Assembly (NCBI GenBank): GCA_019925095.2
Contig: CM034392.1
Location: 21,744,387-21,808,386 of the forward strand
Length of the DNA: 64,000 nt
DNA from: Dendrolimus kikuchii
Taxonomy: Eukaryota; Arthropoda; Insecta; Lepidoptera; Lasiocampidae
Direction: 5' to 3'
The notes beneath the pieces were generated by a model. That model made no database searches. It was given only the letters and a program-made list of their open reading frames with translations, and had not been told where the DNA came from. A program made the position numbers and the translations under genes. This document shows, piece by piece, positions 43,096 through 54,324 of this stretch (its first letter is position 1; every line of letters begins with the position of its first letter).

Positions 43096-43387
43096 AATCA
43101 AACTTCGCCATTCGTCTTTCTGGCCATGAAACTGTTAGGAATTTAACTTTTATATTGAAGTCGTTTGAATACGAATTATAACTATTTTTGGTTTCAGACC
43201 TTTTAAAAGTTATTTGAATTATATTAAAACGTTAAGTGAAGGTTGGTCATGAATTTATTTGCATGTTTGAAAATACTTTAGACATGAATTAGGTTATTTC
43301 TTACGGTTCATCATTTATTTTGTTATGCCCCTGATACATCTGGGATAATGTTAGTGACTCTTATTAAACGCGACTAAATTATATATA

Positions 43388-43690
43388 ATAACAGCCCATA
43401 AACGTCCCACAGCTGAGCTAGAGTCTCCCACTATAGGGGAACAGACAGTATACCCGTCACGCTTGTCCAAGGCGGCTTGGTAGGTTTGACACAGTTATCT
43501 CGATGTGCAGGTTTCATCACGATGTTTACCTTCATCGTTGTTGTAATTGTAATAGTGTGCACATGATGTCAGAAAACTGCTTAAGCGTCGCAAGTGTTCC
43601 GGCCAGGATTCGAACCCGCACCCTTTGAGCTGGAAAAGTGACACTCTACTCTCTAATCTCTACTCGTCCGTATTCTAAGGTAGTGCAATA
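43388..43690 (-). repeat. tRNA-derived SINE (family S3), nearly full length
   Basis: On the minus strand the B box GGTTCGAATCC (43606-43616) is perfect. The body has TCATCGTGATGAAACCTGCA-like and ends GTGGGACGTTTATGGGCTG TTATTAT. The A box is decayed. Confidence 0.85.
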
Positions 43691-44281
43691 GTATTTTGAT
43701 AAAGCTCTCATCAGAATTTGCCAAGAAGATTTATAAAATTATTGCAAACGCTGCTTAATTTGTAGTTTAAAGTTGATTGTTAATTAGAATTAAGGCGACA
43801 TAGCCAAAAATTGGCTAAGAATTTAACAAAGAATAAAAAACATACATTTGTTTAGACCTAGATATGATTTAATCAACAATGTCTTACTTTGTTCAAGTAA
43901 CCTCAATCAATTTCAAAACTACTAAGATGCCTAAATACCTTGAAGAGCGAACCCTCAGTCACATCACGAATCAATTGAAGTTCTCGTGTGCTGTCAATAG
44001 CACCCAAGTCAATCCTATCAACCGTAGACTGAAGGGATGAGAGTCATCCAGTTCAAAGACGCGTCACCTACTTAAACAATACGTGTGCTTGACCCGATTC
44101 GAAAGACGCTTGACACGAATCTGGCAGAGAATTTTATGAACTAGGCTTACTTTAATTGTGACACACATACTGATTCATTTTCATTTGCTGTTTATAGAAT
44201 CTATTCTAATAGCTTGATGATAAAAAAAATTCTACAAATAAATATGTATTATATAGTAAATAAGTCATAAAGTGTCTTTTA

Positions 44282-45221
44282 GTGTTCATTCACATTGACT
44301 CGCGGGCGCGGTGGCGGACGCGGTGGCGGACGCGGTGGCGGACGCGGTGGCGGGCGCGGGCGCGGTAGACGTAGCGAGTTCGTGTTCACATTGGCCGCCA
44401 GGCGTTTGCGCGATTTTTTGTGTTTTCAGAGACAGAAAATATGGATGACGATCTTTTATTTTTAACTGAAAATTCGTATCTAAAGTGGGAGATGATAAAA
44501 ATTAGAATTGGTGTGCACGAAATTAAAAAAGAAAGAGAACGGTATGGTGAATTTCATACTTTATATAGTAATTTGAGAGATCATCCTTCAAGATTTTTTG
44601 GATGTACCGGGATGACTGTTAACTGTTTTGATTACGTATTGGATTCAATAAGGAGTGAGATTTCAAAAGAAGACACAAATTTTCATAAAAGCATAAAGCC
44701 TGAAGAACGACTATTTGTAACTATAAGATGAGTTTAAAAAAAAACATAGTTATTTATCAGGATACATAATAACAGTAATTCAAATTCAAACAAGGTTCGT
44801 TAACATTTTTTGAAAAGGCTTTTGGGAATTGCAGGAGTTAAATTATTAACTCCCGCAATTTCCAAAAGTCTAATATAAAAATAAAATACTGGACGCCCTG
44901 AACGGTTTTTGCCGTTGTATTGTGTCGTATACCGATAAAGTGCGCTAGTATATATATTATGACTGTTGACTCTATACCCGTATATATAAAGTACTCTGTC
45001 GTTCATACTGGTTGAACTTACCTGACGTCGCGAGTGAATCGCGCGCTTCGCCGCTAGTTCGACGTGAACACACGCATACAACTCATGCGTTTGATATTGC
45101 CGTGAGCGATACGCGCGCGCCAGTCGCTAGCTTGCCCGCTACTTAGACCGCGCGTGCATTTCGCAACGTGAACACAACACCGCGCCCGCTACCGCGCCCG
45201 CGAGTCAACATGTTTGAACAC
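44282..45221 (+). mobile_element. PIF/Harbinger-like element with GC-rich terminal inverted repeats
   Basis: The ends GTGTTCA..CA.TTGACTCGCGGGCGCGGT on the left and its near complement on the right form terminal inverted repeats of roughly 40 bp. The outer trinucleotides are TTA (44279-44281) and TAA (45222-45224), close to the TWA duplication of this superfamily. The left end carries four 12-bp units of GGTGGCGGACGC (44308-44351). A hairpin GGAATTGCAGGAGTTAA lies at 44824-44870. Only the N-terminal part of the transposase is left, so the element is non-autonomous. Confidence 0.8.
44441..44731 (+). pseudogene. Harbinger transposase N-terminal fragment
   Basis: A 96-residue open frame starting at ATG 44441: MDDDLLFLTENSYLKWEMIK, then YGEFHTLYSNLRDHPSRFFG, FDYVLDSIRS and DTNFHKSIKPEERLFVTIR before TGA. 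The order EFH.LY..L...P.RFF......FDY.L......I...DTNFR..I.PEERL is the conserved start of Harbinger-type (DDE_Tnp_4) transposases. The catalytic DDE domain is absent, so no transposition activity is expected; binding of the termini could remain, which is inference. Confidence 0.8.
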
Positions 45222-45550
45222 TAAGTCTATCTGCAAATTTGAATCTGTTTATATCAGGGTCTATCTGCGCGGTGGCAAAGAAAGATAATAATAATTATAT
45301 AGCGAATGTTAGACAGATCAACGAAATTCAATCAGTTTAGAGGTGTGGTGTTGATGGTTGGTGAGGAGTTAGCGCCGTAGCCCTCCAACACCGACTGACA
45401 CTCACAAATAGAGAAGGAGTATTTTTTATTGAAGTCCACGGTAAATGTGATTTTAATCACACAAGAGACGCACTTGTATAATGAGAATATATTTTATGGA
45501 ATTTTAGACGGTATGCACGCGTGACACTCACAAAGGGCATTCAACCGCAC

Positions 45551-46990
45551 TGCTTTTTTTGCCAAGGGAAATCCGTTTGAGGACTAAGCCGCGACAGACA
45601 CAGACGCCTGGGTGGAAGCCTGAGTGTGGGATTCGCCAGATCGGGGGTAACACTAGCGTGCCCAGTCACTACTGGTGCCACGCTATTGCTACTCCCCAGT
45701 TAGGGATACCCACTAAAACCCCTGGGTGTTCCGTCCTGCGCCTCGTGCCAAGACTATGGGACAGTGGGATTCCCAACTCCGCGTGCCCTGGCAAGCGTGG
45801 GTCTTCCTCACTGGGCCTCTTCCAATGCCAGGGGACTAGGCCCCCGGCCATCTACTAGGTCTTTTCCAGGCATGGAACGGTCTGTGACGCGCCCCACGGG
45901 AAGAAAGATGAGCGCGCGCGGTACACTCGCGCTCTCATCTCGACGGCATGTGCAGGTGAGTCAGAACCCCTATACCCCAAGGGGCCCCACCCGTGCCGCC
46001 CGCTTACGGCGGCCGAAGGTCGTTATCTGATCTCCGGCGCCGGCGCGTCATCCTTTGGCGGGAGTGGAGCAAGGGAGTCCGCTCACGCTCCCGCTCCGCT
46101 TCCTCCTTCGCAAAACATGTCTTGCTCTCAGAAGGAGGAGACGGCATTCCATCCGGTTGAGCTCCCGACCATGGTGCGTACCACGGCCGGCAGCGAGGTG
46201 TCAAGTCCGATAAGGGCGACGAGCTCCCGGCGCTGCTCCGTCCAGGCTGGAAATACCTGGAGTGTGTGCAGCGCCGTGTTCTCGTCGCCCGTGGCACAGT
46301 GGTGACACCCAGACGTGGCCTCACGGCCAAGGCGACACATGTACCTCCCGAAGCAACCGTGCTCCGTGAGGACCTGTGTCAGGCAGAACATTAGGGTGCC
46401 GTGACTTCATCCAAGCCATTCTTGCATTACGGGCCTCACCGCCTCGATGGTGGCCGGGCCCGTGCTGGGGCGTCTTAGGCGCTCTTCCCAGACCCCCACA
46501 GCAACCTGGCGGAGCTCTGACCGGCACGCCTCGATCTCGCGAGGCGCGGGTCTGGTGCCCCTGGCCAGGTCCTCTTTGCGCCACGTATACAACGACGCTA
46601 GGACCCTGGCTTCCAGGTCTCATGGGGAGGATCCGGCGAGTAGAGTGGCCACTTCGAAGGACACCGTACGGTATCCTCTTATAGCTCTGACGGCCAGTAT
46701 TCGCTGCGCTTAACGTAGTAGATCAGCGTTTTTGGCCGCCAGGCGATTCGCCCATACAGTGGCCCCGTAGAGGGCTACCGACTGTAAGATGCCTTCGAAG
46801 AGTTTTCGGCACGTGGCGTTGGGGAGCAGCTGCCGAAAATGTGCCGAAAAATCCCATCGGCTATCGAGGACCAATCCGAGGTACTTCATGGATTCAGCTG
46901 TACTGCTGATCGAACGACTCTGGTGCTTGTCCAAGGGATAAGTACGATGCGCTAAGTCGACAGAAGGCCACAGAGGACACGACGGTCTTC
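45551..46990 (-). pseudogene. R1-type LINE ORF2 3' half with 3' UTR
   Basis: On the minus strand: MKYLGLVLDSRWDFSAHF, CRKLFEGILQSVALYGATVW, LTQVLTEHGCFGRYMCRLGR and the zinc-knuckle part CHHCATGDENTALHTLQVFP, where the last Cys is changed to Phe. Then follow LVALIGLDTSLPAVVRTMVG, AKEEAERERERT and a 3' UTR ending in a poly(A) run (plus-strand T run at 45551-45557). Frameshifts separate the parts. It is a different copy from 10180-11480, better kept, and starts after the YADD box. Confidence 0.85.
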
Positions 46991-47596
46991 AATTATATTT
47001 AACGATTCGAGAATATATTTCATATACTTAGAACTCGATTAGGTGCTAGTAAAGTGAAACACTTTTAAGTAGGACCTCAAAGTCTCAGTTGGCTTGTCAA
47101 CGCCTTGGTCCCGTCAGGTCGCAACATAAAGTCTCATTGTGACTAGCTCCAATAGTTCCAATAGCCTACTTTTCAGAACGACCCTATTTACCTGCAACAT
47201 TATATGTGCCTTGGTGTGCGTCTCAGCGAAATTAATTACATGGCGCTCACGCACACATAGATCGATTTTGTGCTTCAATTCTAAATGTAATTTTGTAGGA
47301 AACTATCTAGGTATTTATTACTCTAAGGATTTAAGTTTAATTCGTCCAAATTAAAAGACAGAATTAATTAGTCTATTATCGATTTAAGACAGATCATTTC
47401 TGTCATTCAATTTGGATTAATCCATCAAAGTGACCGATATAAGCATAAACTTGAATAATTCTATGTCACTTGTCATTGATCGTCGTGTCCCTTAAGTCCT
47501 ACGTATTTCACCCTATTGATTGATTGATAAATTTGGTTGAACCATCTAAAATTAAGGATTATTAATAAAAATAATTGAGTAAAAATTATTTCTTAT

Positions 47597-48089
47597 TGTT
47601 ACATACCGATAAAGAAATGCGCACACCTGGCTGTCGTAAGACGCAGTTTATTACCTTCCCGGATTTAGGAATTCTTTTTTTTTACTTTGTGTTTAGAATT
47701 TGAAATTAAGAAAAACATCCTATTGTTATCGTACTTTTTTTATGGGCGTCATTAGTGTCGAACTAATCCTTGGTGTTATTGCATTGCGTCGAAGCTTGCC
47801 AGACGTGCGGGTTAATTTAGTGAACGCGGCCCTTTGTCGTTATTATTCAGTTTACTATAAAACAATGCCCGAACGGAGGGGTGGAGCAGTCGAGCGAGGA
47901 TTACGATACGAGTAAGACGTACATTCGACAAGCGATATAGTGACGGACTTTGCGCGTGTTATTGAATCGTGCAGTTGTACTAGTAGTGTCTAGCTATATT
48001 TGTACCTATGTTATACGTGTTTGTATAGTTCTAATAAAATCTATAGTAATTCCAACGGCATTTTTAATTCTAGTCCCACACTCGTAACA
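47597..48089 (+). mobile_element. Solo LTR with 4-bp target duplication
   Basis: 493 bp, TGTTACATACC start and ACTCGTAACA end, flanked by TTAT on both sides (47593-47596 and 48090-48093). It shares GTGACGGACTTTGCGCGTGT and GTTATACGTGTTTGTATAGT with 36525-36972. The central part is diverged. No internal region remains, so it arose by LTR-LTR recombination. Confidence 0.9.
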
Positions 48090-48579
48090 TTATATTCTAA
48101 AAAACGCTCTGTGTAATTAGTAAGATTAAAATTGAAAGCCCTGTAGCTTGCATTATTTCAATTAATATTATAACATCACAGTATTATCCCCACTATTATG
48201 GTGTTTACTAACGTTTATAGCGTATTAATTTCATGGGAAACTAACCATAAACCGCAGGTCAAGTACTCATTAGCAAATTAATTGTTCCACCGTATAAAGA
48301 TTACTTCGTGTCTATGGTTTAATTCTAGATTCATTGTAATTAGAAGTTTAACTAACCTTATACTTTACAGTCAAGCAGCCGAGACATTTTTTTAACTTAT
48401 AAAACGTATTTTTTCTTGTTTTTGTAAGGCTGGTGTACATCGTTATAACGTTTTACAAGGGAATTACCTTATTACTTATTAAAATTATTTATATTAAGTA
48501 ATTTTGAAAGTGAAATGATAGCAAGTTATTCAAACGTACGTTCTGTTTATATGTATTAGAATGTATTAATAATGGAGCT

Positions 48580-48850
48580 GGACATATTTGAAGAACATAA
48601 GTGAGAAAAGGAAAATTTAGAAGTTTACTTCAAGTTACGAGGTGAAAAGATTAAGGTGATATGGACATGTAAATATAAAGGGATGTAAGTCACCTTACAA
48701 AAAGAATGTTAAACTAAAAAATTGATAAGGTAGACCAAAAAAGAGGTGGATAAATTGTGTGAAGGATGATATGATAAATGAATAATAAATAGAGAAGTAT
48801 GGAAGAAAGTACATATTATGCCGATCCCATATAATTCATAAAAGTTGAAA
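48580..48850 (+). pseudogene. Decayed RTE-like LINE C-terminal fragment
   Basis: Shares GGTAGACCAAAAAAGAGGTG GA, TTGTGTGAAGGATGATATGA and the GATCCCATATAATT end with 30405-30740. Several frameshifts. Confidence 0.55.
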
Positions 48851-48927
48851 GAAAAGTGGACTACTACTCACTGCATGGCCCTCCAAATCGTAATGCAAAA
48901 TGACCTTGAATTTCAAGTATTGATTTA

Positions 48928-49312
48928 CTTTTGAAAATTGTTAAATGCTATAAGATAGTTGAGTGTCGGTATTGTATAGAATACACTTCGGGGAGTGTAC
49001 CACGGAATTACATGAATTGGCCCCTCCTTCACCATTTTACCACCAGACAAGCAGCCGTACGTACTCAGGCCACCGATATATGGTGGAAATACCAACAAAG
49101 CGTACGAAACGCTATGCTTCCACTTTTCTCATACGCACCGCTGAAGAGTGGAATTCTTTACCGTCGTCTGTTTTTCCTGAAGAATACAATCTAGGTGTCT
49201 TGAAGTCTCGCGTGAACAGGTATCTTCTAGGTAAGCATGCTCCACCTTAGACTGCATTTCTGCCTGACATCAAGCGCAATGTCAGTCAAAAGTGAACCTA
49301 TTCATTATAAAA
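48928..49312 (+). pseudogene. Jockey/CR1-like reverse transcriptase C-terminus with 3' end
   Basis: Frame [90 protein letters not shown], then TAG. This is the full standard C-terminus of one common LINE family, here without internal stop after 48963. The 3' UTR is short and ends TTCATTATAAAAAAAAG (49296-49312). Confidence 0.8.
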
Positions 49313-49984
49313 AAAAGTAATACTCTATAAGCCTTTGTAAAGACAGGCAGATCGCAGTGGGCGAACTAATCTAACTTTCGTACGGCGTGCGGCATCCGCG
49401 GCTCACCGCTCTCCATTTTATACAAAACGACGGATTCAATTAAATTTCGAACACCAGGGCGTCGTAATTAAGCTATTGATTCCCATTTGTTAGCAGTAAT
49501 TACAAAGAAGGCGGATGTTACGACACGCTCAACTAATTTGGTTAATTGTTTTGTAGTAATGCTTATGATTAAAAGTGCCGTTTAGCAGATTAATAACGTG
49601 TTTGACACAAAGTTTGTATTGGCTGATCACTCAGTCTATATTATATAGGATAGAGAGAACTCTCCACATGCGAGACAAGATCTATTATAATTTATAAGTT
49701 ATGCATTGATAATAATGTAGTCGTTTTACGTGGTAGAGCCATGTTGACCACTTCGGCACCAGTGTTTCGGGATCCTAGCGGTTTGTAAGCCGAAAAAATT
49801 ATTTGACTACTTTTATAGTGTACTTACTGTGTGACTGCGTGATACTTAATCAACATATTACTCGCGAAAACCTGTAATTGGCTGTGTGATAATAATCATA
49901 AATATTTATTCATAATTAAATAAAGAAATAATAAAGCAAGTTTTTTTATTTCTTTATCTGTCTATCACATCAGTCGATCTGGCT

Positions 49985-50298
49985 CCAATGAGCCAGATCG
50001 ACCGCACGGCTCACCAACGACGGGATGTTCACTCCCATTTCCTAGAACTCTCACACAGAAAAACGCAACGGTTTTCTAGTTTTATTTCGCGTACAACGAT
50101 CCAGATCGGAGGGAACTTCCCGCCACGGTCTTCCCCTTGCATTATGATATGGGGTTGTTTTAAGACGGGCATTATACATTTCTTAGAGGTGGGCAACGCG
50201 TTGGCGATACCCCTGGCGTTGCAAACGTCTATAGGCGACGGTAACCACTTTCCATCAGGTGGGCCGTCTGACTGTCTGTCTACTTTAGGCAATAAAGA
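49985..50298 (+). pseudogene. LINE reverse transcriptase C-terminus with the S1-type tail
   Basis: Same family as 7254-7640. Pieces read RTAHQRRDVHSHFLELSHRK, TQRFSSFISRTTI and, in a shifted frame, the part with YDMGLFK. The 3' UTR at 50207-50298 is GTTGCAAACGTCTATAGGCG ACGG, CCACTTTCCATCAGGTGGGC CGTCTG and ends GCAATAAAGAAA, the closest match to the S1 tail in the window. Confidence 0.8.
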
Positions 50299-50660
50299 AA
50301 ATCGAAATGTGTGCTGGGACACATAGTAGAAGTGAAACTTCTACTATGTATCTCGGCACACATTTCGATTTTTCGCAGGTTTACTGGAAATTATGATTCA
50401 GGTTAGGTCCATTTTAATGAATGCTTTTTTTATTTAAACGTATTTTATTTTATGAAACAAAAAAACTGGCTTCGATCCGGAACCAAAAAACGCATCCATA
50501 GTCTACTCAAAAATTATGCCGCCTCTCGCGACGTCTAGTCTAAATTTATGCCGCCCTTCCATGGGCCGTAACGCTTTTTCATGGCGGAAATATCCTAATA
50601 CCCCCCTCCCCCCCGTCTATATAGAAGTTTCACTTCAAAAATGTTTCACTTCCCAATACC
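50299..50660. mobile_element. Dispersed element X, third copy, with a 35-bp-stem hairpin at its start
   Basis: 50299-50371 folds as AAATCGAAATGTGTGC..ACATAGTAGAAGT, loop GAA, and its complement with three mismatches. Then block two of element X follows (TTTAATGAATGC, CGATCCGGAACCAAAAAA). The right end AGTTTCACTTC near 50625 is the complement of GAAGTGAAACT at 50329, giving a possible terminal inverted repeat. Confidence 0.5.
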
Positions 50661-50689
50661 TATATTTAGCTTTTATTACATTCTAGATG

Positions 50690-50880
50690 TGCCCATGGTT
50701 CCGCTCGTGTTAATCTTATCCCACGGGGACCGTACAGTTTTGCGGCATAAAAATTAGCCTATGTGATATTCCAGACTATATAATCTATCGTTGAGTAAAA
50801 TTTCATCCAGATTCGTAAAGCCATTCTAGCGTGATTGAATAACAAACATCCAGCAAATTTTAATTAATATACATATATAC
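50690..50880 (+). repeat. Short lepidopteran repeat
   Basis: Contains CCCATGGTTCCGCTCGTG, AAATTTCATCCAGATTCG and an end with AATAACAAACATCC; same general type as 25184 and 26313. Confidence 0.5.
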
Positions 50881-51279
50881 AGATGTGTTGCAGTGTCTAT
50901 CTTACTTAAACTCTGTCTATCGTGTGGACCATAGATATAATTTAAAAACACGTGCAAACCAAGTGATGACACGTTTAGTTTATAATAAATTGGTAAACCA
51001 TTGTTGAATAAACAGCGTTTGGTTATGCAACATATTACGTTAGACCAGAAAATCGATTTCCTCCTTACAGGAAATTTAAGTCGAACCCTTTGAAGTTCCC
51101 GTCATTGTTATTTGCAAAAAAATTTACACAAATAAAAATAAATGAGCTTCGTTGAGTTGTGACACTTTAATCTTGGTTTTTATGAACCCTTTGTGTATTT
51201 ATACACTCTTTGGGATGTTCTGATCTTTTATGTAATTAATATAAAGTATGTATATTCTAAAAATTGTATATCATCTATA

Positions 51280-51640
51280 TCTATAAAATTTTGAACATGC
51301 CGTGAGTGTAGATTGAAGCTATTTAAAAAAAAACAACTGGAATAGATTATAAACGATGCAATTTTTTTTCGATTTCTTGCCTATTTGTCTATTTGTCAGT
51401 TTGTCTGTTTGTTCGGTATTCACGTAAAAACTACTGGACCGATTTTGATGCGGTTTTCGCTGATCGGCAAATTATTAGACTTAAAAACTGCACTAATTTT
51501 AATCTCGCGGGAATTTTCCCGCAAGCGGTTGGTAGTTGTTCGAATGCATAAAAGTTAGCTTATTCCGACACAATTTTCACTAAAATGAAAAATAAAGGTT
51601 AGATTTTTTTAAATGCTCTGGTAATTTTAAATCAAGCGCA
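51280..51640 (+). repeat. Dispersed repeat V, plus copy
   Basis: Has GATTCAGTAAAAACTACTGG-like and TTTTGATGCGGTTTTCGCTG, and ends AATCAAGCGCAGACGAAATC GCGGGG. Confidence 0.6.
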
Positions 51641-51681
51641 GACGAAATCGCGGGGATATCCTAACAATACTATATAATAAT

Positions 51682-52066
51682 CATTGGCCCACAAAAAAAA
51701 CTGTATTTTTGATCAGACCCATCGAAATACATAAGAATAGATAGATGGGTCTGCGATATACCCTCAAAATTTTAAGAGTGTATGGATCAAATTGACCTCA
51801 GATTCAGATTCGGCGAACATACACCTCCAAATTTAGAGGGTGTAGGGACCAAACTGACTCGTGATTCGGATTCGGCGAACATACACCCTCGAAGTTTAGA
51901 CTGTGTAGGGACCAAACTGAACCCAGATTCGGATTAAGCGAACATACACCCTCCAAATTTAGTGGGTGCAGGGACTCAACTGACCCCAGATTCGGATTCA
52001 GCATATCGAAATACATAAGAATAGACAGGTCTGGTCAAAATCACAGACCTCTTTTATGTGGGCCGG
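51682..52066. mobile_element. TIR element carrying a 63-bp tandem array
   Basis: GGCCCACA..CTGT.TTTTGATCAGACC on the left pairs with GGTCTGGTCAAAA..TGTGGGCC on the right. The flank TATAATAAT is found on both sides (51673-51681 and 52067-52075), possibly the target duplication, but it is low-complexity. The inside has about four units of 63 bp with GCGAACATACACC at 51813, 51875, 51938 and a broken one at 52001. ATCGAAATACATAAGAATAG lies on both sides of the array. Confidence 0.65.
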
Positions 52067-52234
52067 TATAATAATAATTTACTTTATCTGGCATCAAACT
52101 TTCTATCATGTTCTAGTCCATGCTTTCGATATTTTGACTACTGCTTGAACGCTCCCACTTCAGCCTATTGGAGTTAGCCCAATCCTACTTCTGCGGGTCA
52201 ATTTTTCATATGCAAATCTCTGAAAATCTCCTAA

Positions 52235-52340
<106 letters not shown>

Positions 52341-52442
52341 ATATAGTTTATAATACATAGCATTAATAATGCGATTATAAAAAGCATTTTTTGGAACTTC
52401 ATTTTAACGAGTCGATAAACCTCTTACAACTATCTTTACATA

Positions 52443-53074
52443 CATACATAACTTCACGCCAGTTCCATTGCGGGGTAGGCACGAACAACAGAGCGCCATT
52501 TAGGCCCATTCTTACACACCTCACTTGCTTCTTTGACATTCATAACTCTTGTCATGCACACTCGTCTGTTCTTAAGGCTCCTGACATCACCCTCCGCTAG
52601 TACACGATCAATTTGATCATGGAAGGTGTGTCGTGGCCTTCCACGACTTCTGCATCCATCCACTTTTGCATTGTATATCTGTTTAGTCATTCTTTCATCA
52701 TGCATTCTTTCCACATGCCCGAACCACCGGAGCATTCCTTTCCTTACCTTCACCCCGACACTCTCTTTCAGACCAACTCTCTTTCTTACTTCGGTATTAC
52801 GAACGCGGTCCACGAGCGTCACTCCGCAGATTTTGCGCAGTGCTCGCATCTCAACCGCGTTTACTCTACTTTCATGCTCTCTCTTCTATACCCAACTCTC
52901 GCTTCCATACGTGAGCGTAGGTACCAGCACCGCGTTGTGTATGGCGAGCTGGGCCTTCTGGCTGAGGTTCTTAGCGCCTAGAAGTTTACCTAACGCTCCA
53001 TTCAAACTATTCCCCAAATTTACTCTTCTTTCTATATCAGCGGTGTACCTTCCATCCCTGCTAAAAGCACATCC
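52443..53074 (-). pseudogene. RTE-like LINE 3' insertion with perfect 17-bp target duplication
   Basis: Flanks ACAACTATCTTTACATA at 52426-52442 and 53075-53091 are identical. The minus-strand frame runs almost the whole length: CAFSRDGRYTADIERRVNLG, KLLGAKNLSQKAQLAIHNAV, PTLTYGSESWV, one TAG stop, then KICGVTLVDRVRNTEVRKRV, RWFGHVERMHDERMTKQIYN and VRAYPAMELA. It includes the thumb and the C-terminus but not the catalytic core. It is the longest and least damaged copy of this subfamily in the window. Confidence 0.95.
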
Positions 53075-53261
53075 ACAACTATCTTTACATATAAATAAAT
53101 CAAATCAAACTAAATTAAATTCCATGCGGACGAAGTCGCAGGGACCAGCTAGTTACGAATAATATGATATGATTAAAAAGTACTACAAATCATTTTATTC
53201 TCAATTTAGGGCGTTTTGTATTTGAAAGTTGTTTTTTTGAAAAATTATCAATAATCTTATC

Positions 53262-53766
53262 CAGGGCTTGAAATACCGGTAAAACTGTGGTATCGTTATT
53301 TATGCTAATTTCGGATAACGGTAAAAGATAAATATCGTTATAAAACTTACCGTTATTTCTAGTCATTTTATCGGTAAAAAATATAACGTTAATACTATTT
53401 TTATCGGTAATTTTACCTTTATAACTATGTTTTGTTACCATCGTCTCTCGTTTTCACTCGCAAAGATGATCAAACAGCACTGTGCTAAGAGCGCGCGTAA
53501 TATTTAGACTTGTGTTTGTCGATTGTTTCGGTAACATGCAGTCGAAATAAAACTAATTCTTAAAAATGGCAACGTCGCTTGAAATAACGTAAAAATTACC
53601 GGTACGTATAACGTTATACATATAATTTTTAACGTTATGTTATAATGTTAAAATTATAAAAGTTACCAAGTAACGGTAAAAATACACCGGTATGGCAATA
53701 TCTTTCTCGAAAATACCGGTAATTATCTATATTTTAAAAGGTAATTGATAACGTTTTCAAGCTCTG
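53262..53766. mobile_element. hAT MITE, 505 bp
   Basis: Ends CAGGGCTTGAAA and TTTCAAGCTCTG form the terminal inverted repeat; the 8-bp flanks ATCTTATC (53254-53261) and GTCTTATC (53767-53774) match in 7. The subterminal DNA is packed with ACCGGTA, TAACGTTA and ACGGTAA words on both strands. No transposase frame. Confidence 0.85.
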
Positions 53767-54324
53767 GTCTTATCATCAATAAGTTATTGTTATTTTCAAT
53801 TTCGTTTTTAATCAATACAGAATTCAATAATTAAGTTATGTACAGATTCATAATCCAAGAATCGATACTTGCGACTTCTAAAAAACAAATTAAAACTAAC
53901 CAACATCTAAAAATGCTGGGTTTTTCATTCATAGTGTTCTTTTCCCATCATAAATATAGAAAACCTGATATTTCGGAAAAATGGATAGATCTTGTTCCGT
54001 AATTTACGACGTCGATATATAACTAGAGAATTTACCCGTTCTATAATTCCGAGTACTTCACCACAAATAATTTAATTTTTATTAACTTTCAATCTATTAT
54101 AACTTAATTGTCAATAACACCGTTAACCTTGTTATCTAACCACAGAATTAATCAAAGACATGTTGTTTGATATACAACGATCAATGTTAATTATGTTTAA
54201 CAGCATTGAATAATTTAATTAGTAATTCAATTTGAATTACTCAGAAGTGGTCTATATACCCTTGGATAAATATAGAAAAGTCCTGTAAATCGGGATTGAT
54301 TTGACTGATGCACGAGGCGTGCGT

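Noticed and set aside
51804..52016. Protein with 21-residue repeats (NPNLGSVWSLHPLN)
   Set aside because: It follows from the 63-bp tandem DNA repeat inside a TIR element; the unit of 62 bp ends the frame and there is no gene context.
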